From an uncultured Chlorobiota bacterium (GTDB lineage: Bacteria > Bacteroidota > Kapaibacteriia > OLB7), in assembly GCA_946481475.1 (NCBI GenBank), contig CAMLOB010000015.1, positions 1-16,307 on the forward strand: a stretch of 16,307 nucleotides of DNA. Direction: 5' to 3'. The translations under genes were made by a program, and so were the position numbers. This document shows, one piece after another, positions 1-7,245 of this stretch. The first letter of the stretch is position 1. Every line of letters begins with the position of its first letter. The notes beneath the pieces were generated by a model. The model saw only the letters and a program-made list of their open reading frames with translations, did no database searches and was not told the origin of the DNA.

Positions 1-55
1 GCTTCGGGCATCCCGGCGTCGGGATGAACCCGACGGCTACCGGGTCCGGCTCGTC
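1..55. repeat. 55-bp direct repeat, copy 1
   Basis: This stretch is identical to 102-156, giving a 101-bp period. It contains a short hairpin, ATCCCG (10-15) and CGGGAT (20-25) around a 4-nt loop, and a second inverted pair, ACCCG (28-32) and CGGGT (41-45). The 46-bp spacer to copy 2 is partly C/T-rich, as is the sequence after copy 2. Copy 1 begins at the window edge, so the array may continue to the left. It lies just beyond the 3' end of rimO and has no recognisable coding content. It could be a REP/BIME-like intergenic repeat or a small tandem array; the sequence does not decide. Confidence 0.85.
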
Positions 56-101
56 TCCTGTTCCCCTCTACACTTCGGGATTGCTCGGCAAGCTTGGACC
101 C

Positions 102-156
102 GCTTCGGGCATCCCGGCGTCGGGATGAACCCGACGGCTACCGGGTCCGGCTCGTC
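102..156. repeat. 55-bp direct repeat, copy 2
   Basis: This is the exact second copy of 1-55, with the same internal hairpins. It is followed by a pyrimidine-rich tract (157-183) that runs to the rimO stop codon. Because rimO is transcribed leftward, its transcript would read straight into these hairpins, so they might also serve as 3'-end structures. No U-tract supports calling an intrinsic terminator. Confidence 0.85.
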
Positions 157-183
157 CTCCGTCCTCCTTGTCCCCCGTCCCCC

Positions 184-1539
184 TCAAACAATCGGCAACA
201 ACTTCTCCCACGAATCGCTTACCGTCTCCGCGTGGCGTACATACTCTCCGAAGAGATCATAGTCGAGCGATCCGGTGATCTCTCCCTCGATAAACTCTCC
301 CGGCTTCAGCGTCACGTTGCTGGTGATGTAGACCTCGCCGTCCACCTCCGGCGCGTCACGTTCGGAGCGGCAGACATATTCTCCTTCGACTTCCTTCTCC
401 ACGAACAGCTTCCGGGTTGTGCCGACGAGGGCCTCATTCTTGCGGGCGGAAATCTCCCGCTGGACTTCCATGATCCGTTCGATTCTTTCCTGTTTGACCT
501 CTGCCGGAACCGGATCTCCCATATCGTGGGCCACCGTCCGCTCCTCCTGCGAGTAGGGGAAGACTCCCAGTCGGTCGAACTCGCCGAAGCGGACGAACTC
601 CAGCAGTTCCTCGAATTCTTTCTCCCCTTCGTTCGGATAGCCGACGATCAGTGTGGTTCGCAGGGCGATGCCGGGGACTTCCGTCCGGATGCGTTCGATC
701 AGGTTCATCAGCGTCCGACGGGAGAGGCCGCGGCGCATCGACTTCAGGACCGGATCGCTGACGTGCTGGATCGGCATGTCCATGTAGTTGCAGATGGTCG
801 GCGTGTCCCGGATTACCGGGAGAATATCATGGGGGAAGCGGGAGGGGTAGGCGTACATCAGGCGAATCCACTCGATTCCGCGGACTTCGCCGAGTTTTCT
901 CAGAAGTTCGGCAAGGCGGCGTTCGCCGAAGAGATCTTTCCCCCAATAGGTCGTGTCCTGTCCGACGACGACGAGTTCGCGGACTCCTTCGGATGCGAGG
1001 TGTTGCGCCTCGATCAGGATGTCGTCAAGCGAGCGGGAGACGTGCCCCCCGCGCATCAGCGGGATGGCGCAGAAGGAGCAGGGGTTGTCGCATCCTTCGG
1101 AGATCTTCAGGTAGGCGCTCTTCGATCCGGGTGGGACGTAGCGTTCGCTGATCAGGTCGTACTTGCGGTTCGGGTTGATCGTCCGAAGAATGTTCGTGAA
1201 GTCGGTGACGCCGAAGTAGGCGTCGACCTCCGGGATGTCCCGCTCCAGATCGCTCCTGTACCGCTCGGAAAGACATCCGGCTACGTAGAGGGCGCCGATC
1301 TCTCCGGACTTCTTCATCTCCACGGCATCCAGAATCGTGTTGACCGATTCTTCTTTTGCCATGTCGATAAAGCCGCAGGTGTTGACGATCACCGCATCGG
1401 CTCCGGCCGCCTCGTCGACGAGCGTGATGTTGTTCCGCCGGAGGAGCCCCATCAGCGTCTCGGAGTCGACGACGTTCTTCGAGCAGCCGAGTGTGACGAT
1501 GTGGACTTGTTTACGGGGGGTGCCGTTCTGCTGAGCCAT
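184..1539 (-). CDS. rimO: Ribosomal protein S12 methylthiotransferase RimO
   Basis: This radical-SAM enzyme attaches a methylthio group to a conserved aspartate of ribosomal protein S12 in the cytosol. From the ATG at 1539 it has 451 residues, close to the family norm. The N-terminal UPF0004 domain carries the three cysteines that hold the second iron-sulfur cluster (Cys19 in TLGCSKN, Cys55 in NTCGF, Cys89 in VAGC). The radical-SAM motif CDNPCSFC (Cys150, Cys154, Cys157) follows, then a C-terminal TRAM domain ending in a RimO-like YDLFGEYV stretch. The SKN-VDSE motif and this tail favour RimO over the tRNA enzyme MiaB. An upstream in-frame extension to 1623 exists but would run into the toxin gene and has no family similarity. 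No strong Shine-Dalgarno is visible. The gene lies 43 nt downstream of the toxin gene on the same strand, so it may be co-transcribed with it. Confidence 0.96.
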   Translation of the reverse strand: MAQQNGTPRKQVHIVTLGCSKNVVDSETLMGLLRRNNITLVDEAAGADAVIVNTCGFIDMAKEESVNTILDAVEMKKSGEIGALYVAGCLSERYRSDLERDIPEVDAYFGVTDFTNILRTINPNRKYDLISERYVPPGSKSAYLKISEGCDNPCSFCAIPLMRGGHVSRSLDDILIEAQHLASEGVRELVVVGQDTTYWGKDLFGERRLAELLRKLGEVRGIEWIRLMYAYPSRFPHDILPVIRDTPTICNYMDMPIQHVSDPVLKSMRRGLSRRTLMNLIERIRTEVPGIALRTTLIVGYPNEGEKEFEELLEFVRFGEFDRLGVFPYSQEERTVAHDMGDPVPAEVKQERIERIMEVQREISARKNEALVGTTRKLFVEKEVEGEYVCRSERDAPEVDGEVYITSNVTLKPGEFIEGEITGSLDYDLFGEYVRHAETVSDSWEKLLPIV

Positions 1540-1582
1540 AGTGGATATGTGTGCTTTGTATCTAACTAAGGAATACTGCCTG

Positions 1583-1939
1583 TCATGAACTCTGAGTACT
1601 CTCGATGATTCGAACAATTTCATCGGAAGTAATGTCGCCCTGTTCGGTCTTGGAATAGAGAGTAAGCAGAACGATACTGCTTTCGGTGACGAGGTAATAG
1701 ATCAATCTGTATCCGCCACTTTTCCCTCTGCCCAGATCGCTGTTCCCGGCCCGTACCTTGTAGACAACATGCCGTGTCCCGACAATGCGATCTCCGGGAG
1801 TTTCGCCTCGAACAAGTTGATCGAGAACCGGCTGGATATCCGAGCGAATACTGCGATATTTTTTGCTGAGCCTGCGGATATTCCGTTTGAATTCGGGAGT
1901 GAATTCGATACGAACGGGAGAAGGAGGGTCACTCCGCAT
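1583..1939 (-). CDS. RelE/ParE-family type II toxin
   Basis: This small basic protein (118 residues) has the RelE/ParE fold signature: an early FTPEFKRNIRRLSKKY helix, then the strands GGYRLIYYLV and IVLLTLYSKTEQGDI. RelE-type members are usually ribosome-dependent mRNA endonucleases and ParE-type members inhibit gyrase. The YSKTEQGDI ending resembles the RelE-like group, but the target cannot be settled from sequence. The ATG at 1939 was chosen; a TTG codon directly before it (1942) is also possible. The start overlaps the antitoxin stop codon by 11 nt, the antitoxin-first arrangement typical of type II modules, and suggests translational coupling. Pairs like this usually repress their own promoter as a complex. 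Confidence 0.88.
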   Translation of the reverse strand: MRSDPPSPVRIEFTPEFKRNIRRLSKKYRSIRSDIQPVLDQLVRGETPGDRIVGTRHVVYKVRAGNSDLGRGKSGGYRLIYYLVTESSIVLLTLYSKTEQGDITSDEIVRIIESTQSS

Positions 1940-2147
1940 CAAGGTCCTCCCACAGTTCGGAGAGGGGCCGGGTTGCTCCGTCGATCATCTCCTTCCATCC
2001 TTTGCGGAAGCTCTCTTCCGCTGACGGGAGAGAGACGCTCTCCCGATATGCCCGAACAATTGTCAGGAGCGAGGAGAGGTGTTCAGCCGGGATTTGACGG
2101 AGTTCACGCAGAAACTCTTCCTGATATGATGTCGGATGGTTGACCAT
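1929..2147 (-). CDS. Type II antitoxin partner of the RelE/ParE toxin
   Basis: This is a 72-residue acidic protein from the ATG at 2147. Its body is predicted helical (FLRELRQIPAEHLSSLLTIV), and it ends with an SFRKGWKEMIDGATRPLSELWEDLDAE-type tail that would wrap the toxin. I recognise this as a short antitoxin type that accompanies RelE/ParE toxins in Bacteroidota and cyanobacteria, but it lacks an obvious DNA-binding motif. Placement directly upstream of the toxin, with an 11-nt overlap, is the main evidence. The reading frame is open further upstream to 2273, but that extension is not protein-like. A small dyad, ATCT-GT-AGAT (2152-2161), lies just before the start codon and could be part of an operator; this is speculative. 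Confidence 0.8.
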   Translation of the reverse strand: MVNHPTSYQEEFLRELRQIPAEHLSSLLTIVRAYRESVSLPSAEESFRKGWKEMIDGATRPLSELWEDLDAE

Positions 2148-2259
2148 AGTGATCTGTAGATAAACAACCGGATTACTCTTGCAATGCTGCCAAGACGGAG
2201 GGGCAAACGTCATGTTGTGGCGGCAGACCGTTATTCTCTTGCGGGTGTCCGTTCCGTTT

Positions 2260-5200
2260 CTACTCCTCCACAATCACCTTTCTCTCCTCCCTTTGCGTCG
2301 GCGTTCTCAGTTCCAGGACGTACATGCCGGGGGGGAGATCAAGCGGAGTATCGACCCGGTGAGGATTTGCTTTCAGATTTCCGTCGACCAGCCGGTAGAC
2401 CTCGCGTCCGAGTCCGTCGTAGAGCACCAGTCGCGTCGCCCCGTCCTCCACAAGCTCGAACTCCACGGCGATGCGGTCACGTGCCGGGTTCGGCGCTACC
2501 AGCTTGATGCCGAAGTTCCCGGTCACCTGCACCAGCCGGTCTCCGCCGACCGAGCAGTATCCCTCAAGCGTGAAGAGTCCGGGAACGGCTGCGAGCGTCG
2601 CCCCACCGGTGGTGAAGCGGCTGCGGTTGGAGGAGGTGATCTGCGTCGTCAGGTCGTTCCCCAGCAGAACCAGCATCTCCACGTAGGCAAGCGTTCCGGT
2701 GTCGCTCAGTTCCGTCGGACCCGTGGCGGTGAAGAAGACCGAGCCGGTGTCGATCTCCGTCGTCCCGACGGTCCATCCCTGCGAGAGCGTTCCGTCGAGC
2801 ACGACACGCTGCGGCAGAAGCATCGTCCCGTTGAACGTTGCATCAACCGAGTAGCTTGTGACGCCGGTTCCGGTCAGATCGGTCAGGAGCTTCAGCGGAA
2901 GCAGGATTACTTCTCCCGGTCTCCCCGTCCCATCCTCCCAGCGGACGTCGCCGGTCAGAATCGGCTGACTTGTCGCGATCAGCGGCAGGAAGAGGGAGTC
3001 GCACGGGGTGATCCCCTCGACAAACATGCTATCGTTGAAAAACCGGTCGGTCGTCGGTGCAAATTCAATATCCACTTCCATCGACTCGTTCGGCGCCAGC
3101 GAGCGGGGGAGAGTGGGGCGCGTGGTGATCAGACGGAACGGCGGGGGGAGAACGAGCCTGGTGATCGGCACCGGAGCCGTTCCGTTGTTCGTGATCGTGA
3201 AGGTCTGCCGGTCGGTCCCGCCGGGGAAAGTCAGCGCAAACGGACCGCCGCTCAGGCCCAGCGACTGGGTCTGGCGAACTCCCCGCACCGGCACGTCGAC
3301 CGTTCCGATCTGCGAGTTGTCCGTCTCGATCTTCAGCACCCCACTCTTCAATCCGTCCGGCGGCGCGGTCGGCGCGAAGGTGACGAGGACGGCAACCGAA
3401 TCGCCGACCGGGATGAAGTCGGCTGACGGATCGACAAGTTCGGCGGAGAATCCGTTGTCGGCGGGGTCCGTCGTGATGCTCCTGATCCCGATTGTCGCCG
3501 TCGCGATGTTCCTTGCCCAGACCGTATCGCTTTCCGAGAGACAGTAGTGAACGCCGCCGAAATCAAGAAGTCCCGGTCGTACCGAAAGCCCCGCCTCGGT
3601 CCCCTGTCCGGTCACCTCGATCCGGATCGTATCCTTGCAGGGAGAATCGATGAAGAGTTCCAGAATCGTTCCCGGCGGAATCGGTGTGGTGGATGTCGGC
3701 AGGTAATCGACGCTGATAAAGTCGTCGGCACCGGGATTGATCATTACGGGGAATGTCTGGAACGCAGAGATGGTGACGCCGACATTCGGCGGGATAACCT
3801 GTCCCCCTGTGATGCGGACCGACCGGCCTCCGTTGTTGGTGATCGTCGTTACCAGCTGGGTTCCGATACCGACCGGAGTATTGGCAAAGTCGATCGGGTC
3901 GGGCGTTGCGGTCACCTGCAATCCGATCACTTCACCCCGCAGGATGACTGTATCCTGCAACCCGCACGGTTCTGCAGTAATGAAGAGCGTATCCTCGAAG
4001 ATTCCCGCAGTAGCTGTTGTGAACAGGATTTCTATCTCCTGCGTTGCACCGGCTGCAACGCCGAATGAATTGGTTGGTCTGTAGCCGAATGCCTGTGCCC
4101 CCTGCCCGGCGGAGGCAAGCCTCAGCGTTACCGTCACACCGACCGACCCGGTGTTATCTATGTCAAACGTGTCGTAGACCCGGTCGTTGACGCAGGCGGT
4201 GGACATACGGAGAGAATCGACCGAAACGGCAAGTCCGGTTGCTCCTCCTTCCACATCGATATTCAATTCGATATTGGACAGCGTTGCGTCATCCGTGATG
4301 ATGGTGAGCGTTCCGGTCAACGGGGAACCTGCTCCGGGAAGGTAGCTGACAATAATCCGTTGACTTTCCCCCGGCTCAAGCGTGATGGTTCCCGAAGCCG
4401 GATCTACAACCTTGAAGAAGGCTGACGGGGAAGGCGTCCTCCCGAGAAGCCGTATCGGCGTACTCCCGCTGTTGGTGACGACGACCGTGTCGTAGACCGG
4501 ATCGGTCGGGGCGCAGGGGGAGACTTTCATCGTCAGCGATGATTTCGAGGTCAGGATTGCGGACCGTACTCCCTTGCCGGTCAACTGCCAGCAGATCGTA
4601 TCCAGACAGGGCTCGGCCATCCGGACGCAGAGGTAGACATCGGTCAGCTCCTCTTCCTGTGTTGGAGTGTACTCCACTTCGATTTCCAGCGAATCTCCCG
4701 GCGGAATCGGTGTGTCCTTCGGTATGCTGCGCGAGATGGTCTTGATGCCGACGGTCGGCGGCTTGAACCAGATCGAATCGATCAGCATGTCGGTACTGAC
4801 GACATCCTTGAGATTCCTGATGACAACATTCCGTCTCAGCGAGGAGTTGACCCGCACCTCGCCGAAGTCGACAACCGGAGGACTGTCGGGATCGGGGTCG
4901 ATATAGGCCTTCGTTGCATTGAAGATCCGAAGCTCGATTCTCCACGGATTTTTTCCCGCCCCCGGATCGTCCGATTCGATTTGCAGGAGCACGGTGCTCA
5001 GTCCCGGCTCGGTCGGCCCGTTGTAGCGGATAATGATCGAGCCTGTCTCTCCCGGAGGAATTTCCAGCGGATAGGAGATGATTGACAGGATGGTCACTCC
5101 CGGCCCGGCGAATCGGACAGTGTTGACCTTCAGAGGGGCGGCTCCCCGGTTGCTGATCGTGATCGTGTCGAAAAAAGGCCTGTCGCAGAGGATGGTGTCG

Positions 5201-7044
5201 AAGACGAACGTCGCCGGAGCGTTCAGATCGGGGGTGGGACGATAGCGGACGATGTTTGCGGCGGCCTGGGAGAAGATGTGCGTCGGGACGCGAGTCCACT
5301 CCGTCGTTGCCGGTATCGAATTCTCGGAGTCGGGCGTTAGCTGAAGGGCGAAAAAGTAGAGAAGAGAATCGGATGACGAGATGCCGACTTCCACACTCCA
5401 TGTACTGTCCGGACGAACGGTGGCGGTGTAATAGGATGCGTAATTCCACGGCGTGTCTTCTCCGCGGACATAGACTTGAATCTGTGCTCCCGGAAGACCT
5501 GTTCCGGTGACGTTGAAAAGGGGCTTCGTGGCAACCGTCAACGTATCGATCGTCGGCCCGGTCCAGACCGACGCACCGGGCGTCAGCATTTTCGCTCCCG
5601 CTGTGATCCGTCCGTCGTGACGGAACCGACCGGCTCCGCCGCCGCCGCTGGTCGAGGAGGCGGGGGCCGAAGGCTTTTTCGTCCCGGCCGCTCCTCCGGC
5701 GGCCTGCGCTTCGGCAATGCCGACGCCGAGTTTTCCTCCGACGATGATCGAGCCTCCGGCCCCCCCGGCAGCCGCATCACCCCCTCCACTCCCGCACGTG
5801 CCGCAACCGTCGGCTCCTCTTGCGCCGTTTGCCCGGACCTCCTGAACGGAAATGCCGAGTTGGGAGTAGATGGCGATTCCTCCCCCTCCTCCGGCGCCGA
5901 CGCTGTCGTTGACCCCGCCGCTGGAGCCTCCCCCCCCTCCGTGAAGAGGAACAATCTGCCTATTGCCGATGATCTGTCCACTGACAGCATCCTGAGAGCC
6001 AGGAAGTCCGGTCCCTTTCGTGGCGTTGCCGCCCCCGCCGTAATATGTTCCAAATGCCGCCGGTCCGGATCCGCCTGTGGCGGCCGCCGCCCCGCCGCTG
6101 CGGCCATCGCTATCGAACGGATGTCCGGGGCCTGCGCCGTAAAGCCGTGCATATGTGGGGAAGGTTGTTGTAAAAAGACTGTTTGCTTCGACTCCGTTCA
6201 GGCTTCGTGCGTTGGCGCCGGTTCCCTGTCCGAAGCTGCTTGCGGGTGCTGGAAAAAGAGGAACATCGCTTTTACCTCCCGCAAAACCGGACCCCAGAGG
6301 TGTATTCCGTTCTCCCGGAATGAAAAGTGAGGGGATCGGAGTAACAAAGTCGTCGCCGTACCCACCGCCGCCGCCCCCCCCCGGTCCTCCGTTTTTCCCG
6401 ATCGCACTTGCGTCGATCACCGCCCCCGGTTCGATCCGGACCGGACCTTTGCTCAGGATGACGGCCGGCAGATATCCCTGGTGACCGGGCGTTCCGGGAT
6501 CGGGGTCGGTGTTCACGTCGATGGAATAGAGACCGCTCCGCAGCACTATACTGTCGACGATCATCGCTCCCCGCTTCGAGCGGTTCCCCCAGCCGCCGCC
6601 GCTTCCGATCATCCCTCCGCCGTTCTTGACTCCGAACGATTGCGGCTGCACGATAAAGAAGGTGTCCGTATTCGACTGCACGCCGTCGACGACGACACGG
6701 AAGGGGACCGGTCCGGGGGGAGCTCCCGGCTTGACGAAGAACTGGCAGGAGAGCATCCGTCCCTCCCAACTGACCACGCAGGGGGAGACGACGATCCGGT
6801 TTGAATCGAGTGGATTGACGAAGCGGATGGAGATGTTCGCAATCGGGTAGATCCCCACCCCGCTCCCCGAACCGGGCTGGAACGTCCCCTTTGCACCGAC
6901 CGGAGCGATGATCTCCACATAGGTGTTCATCCCCTCGGCTCCGACGTCGGGGATAATGTAGGCGATCTGCGGCTGTGCCGACACCCTCAGGCAGACGACA
7001 AACAGCAGTACAACTGCGGCAAAGAGGCGGGTGTACGGATTCAT
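2260..7044 (-). CDS. Giant T9SS-exported surface protein: glycine-rich region, choice-of-anchor-D repeats, cohesin-like domain, sorting domain
   Basis: This 1594-residue protein starts with a Sec signal peptide (LFAAVVLLFVVCLRVSAQ, cleavage near residue 23). A TIG/IPT-like beta domain spans roughly 25-135. A glycine-rich, low-complexity region follows (about 140-480, with runs of GGGGG), introduced by a segment resembling beta-helix adhesins (GPVRIEPGAVIDASAIG). Then come about seven ASH/choice-of-anchor-D-like domains (about 610-1358), each with a strand pattern such as TITNNG and PGE..I.V.Y.P. A cohesin-like domain (about 1365-1498) precedes the type A T9SS sorting domain (about 1512-1594: LVAPNPARDRIAVEFEL, LYDGLGREV, LPPGMYVLELRT). 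It should cross the outer membrane by T9SS and be surface-bound or released. Its precise role (adhesin, matrix or gliding component) is unknown. The start ATG has a purine-rich GAAGAGAG stretch just before it. Most reverse-strand open frames here are G+C artefacts. Confidence 0.9.
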   Translation of the reverse strand: MNPYTRLFAAVVLLFVVCLRVSAQPQIAYIIPDVGAEGMNTYVEIIAPVGAKGTFQPGSGSGVGIYPIANISIRFVNPLDSNRIVVSPCVVSWEGRMLSCQFFVKPGAPPGPVPFRVVVDGVQSNTDTFFIVQPQSFGVKNGGGMIGSGGGWGNRSKRGAMIVDSIVLRSGLYSIDVNTDPDPGTPGHQGYLPAVILSKGPVRIEPGAVIDASAIGKNGGPGGGGGGGYGDDFVTPIPSLFIPGERNTPLGSGFAGGKSDVPLFPAPASSFGQGTGANARSLNGVEANSLFTTTFPTYARLYGAGPGHPFDSDGRSGGAAAATGGSGPAAFGTYYGGGGNATKGTGLPGSQDAVSGQIIGNRQIVPLHGGGGGSSGGVNDSVGAGGGGGIAIYSQLGISVQEVRANGARGADGCGTCGSGGGDAAAGGAGGSIIVGGKLGVGIAEAQAAGGAAGTKKPSAPASSTSGGGGAGRFRHDGRITAGAKMLTPGASVWTGPTIDTLTVATKPLFNVTGTGLPGAQIQVYVRGEDTPWNYASYYTATVRPDSTWSVEVGISSSDSLLYFFALQLTPDSENSIPATTEWTRVPTHIFSQAAANIVRYRPTPDLNAPATFVFDTILCDRPFFDTITISNRGAAPLKVNTVRFAGPGVTILSIISYPLEIPPGETGSIIIRYNGPTEPGLSTVLLQIESDDPGAGKNPWRIELRIFNATKAYIDPDPDSPPVVDFGEVRVNSSLRRNVVIRNLKDVVSTDMLIDSIWFKPPTVGIKTISRSIPKDTPIPPGDSLEIEVEYTPTQEEELTDVYLCVRMAEPCLDTICWQLTGKGVRSAILTSKSSLTMKVSPCAPTDPVYDTVVVTNSGSTPIRLLGRTPSPSAFFKVVDPASGTITLEPGESQRIIVSYLPGAGSPLTGTLTIITDDATLSNIELNIDVEGGATGLAVSVDSLRMSTACVNDRVYDTFDIDNTGSVGVTVTLRLASAGQGAQAFGYRPTNSFGVAAGATQEIEILFTTATAGIFEDTLFITAEPCGLQDTVILRGEVIGLQVTATPDPIDFANTPVGIGTQLVTTITNNGGRSVRITGGQVIPPNVGVTISAFQTFPVMINPGADDFISVDYLPTSTTPIPPGTILELFIDSPCKDTIRIEVTGQGTEAGLSVRPGLLDFGGVHYCLSESDTVWARNIATATIGIRSITTDPADNGFSAELVDPSADFIPVGDSVAVLVTFAPTAPPDGLKSGVLKIETDNSQIGTVDVPVRGVRQTQSLGLSGGPFALTFPGGTDRQTFTITNNGTAPVPITRLVLPPPFRLITTRPTLPRSLAPNESMEVDIEFAPTTDRFFNDSMFVEGITPCDSLFLPLIATSQPILTGDVRWEDGTGRPGEVILLPLKLLTDLTGTGVTSYSVDATFNGTMLLPQRVVLDGTLSQGWTVGTTEIDTGSVFFTATGPTELSDTGTLAYVEMLVLLGNDLTTQITSSNRSRFTTGGATLAAVPGLFTLEGYCSVGGDRLVQVTGNFGIKLVAPNPARDRIAVEFELVEDGATRLVLYDGLGREVYRLVDGNLKANPHRVDTPLDLPPGMYVLELRTPTQREERKVIVEE

Positions 7045-7147
7045 GCTCTCTTCATTATGGTCCTGATAATCCCGTGCCCTGCGGCGAAGAACGAACGGCG
7101 TCGATTTGCGGGACCATATTACGGAGAAGCGTTTCGATGAACAAGGG

Positions 7148-7177
7148 GGTATGGATTTGATGCATCAAATCCATACC
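7148..7177. repeat. Perfect 30-bp palindrome between divergent genes
   Basis: The half-site GGTATGGATTTGATG (7148-7162) is followed immediately by its exact reverse complement (7163-7177), with no spacer. It lies in the 201-bp gap between the divergently transcribed T9SS-protein gene and the helical-protein gene, about 100 bp from the first start codon and 70 bp from the second. It could be an operator for a dimeric or tetrameric regulator, a hairpin in either 5' leader, or a small mobile palindrome. Its A+T-rich core stands out from the surrounding sequence. Confidence 0.9.
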
Positions 7178-7196
7178 GGCCGGCGCAAAAGCCGGT
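7175..7196 (+). other. Hairpin overlapping the palindrome end
   Basis: ACCGGC (7175-7180) pairs with GCCGGT (7191-7196) around CGGCGCAAAA. An alternative hairpin, CCGGC (7180-7184) with GCCGG (7191-7195), leaves a 6-nt loop. Because 7175-7177 belongs to the 30-bp palindrome, the first hairpin and the full palindrome cannot both form completely. No U-tract follows, so this is not called a terminator. Confidence 0.5.
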
Positions 7197-7245
7197 CCGT
7201 CGTATCTTGGGCCTCCGGCAATTCCCTGCAGTCTTTACGATAGCC

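Noticed and set aside
1..156. CRISPR array
   Set aside because: The repeat is 55 bp with only two copies visible, the spacer is C/T-rich and resembles the following flank, and no cas gene is present.
94..1569. Long plus-strand open frame of 491 codons opposite rimO
   Set aside because: It is the antisense shadow of a well-conserved gene in G+C-rich DNA, with no recognisable domains and no ribosome binding site.
2179..3426. Plus-strand open frame of 415 codons opposite the T9SS protein
   Set aside because: It is arginine-rich, low-complexity antisense sequence typical of G+C-biased shadow frames, and the opposite strand encodes the T9SS sorting domain.
6071..6083. CCGCCTGTGGCGG, matching the core of the palindromic repeat at 12805
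   Set aside because: It lies in the glycine-rich coding region where GGC/GCC codons give such matches by chance, and the outer stem bases do not match.
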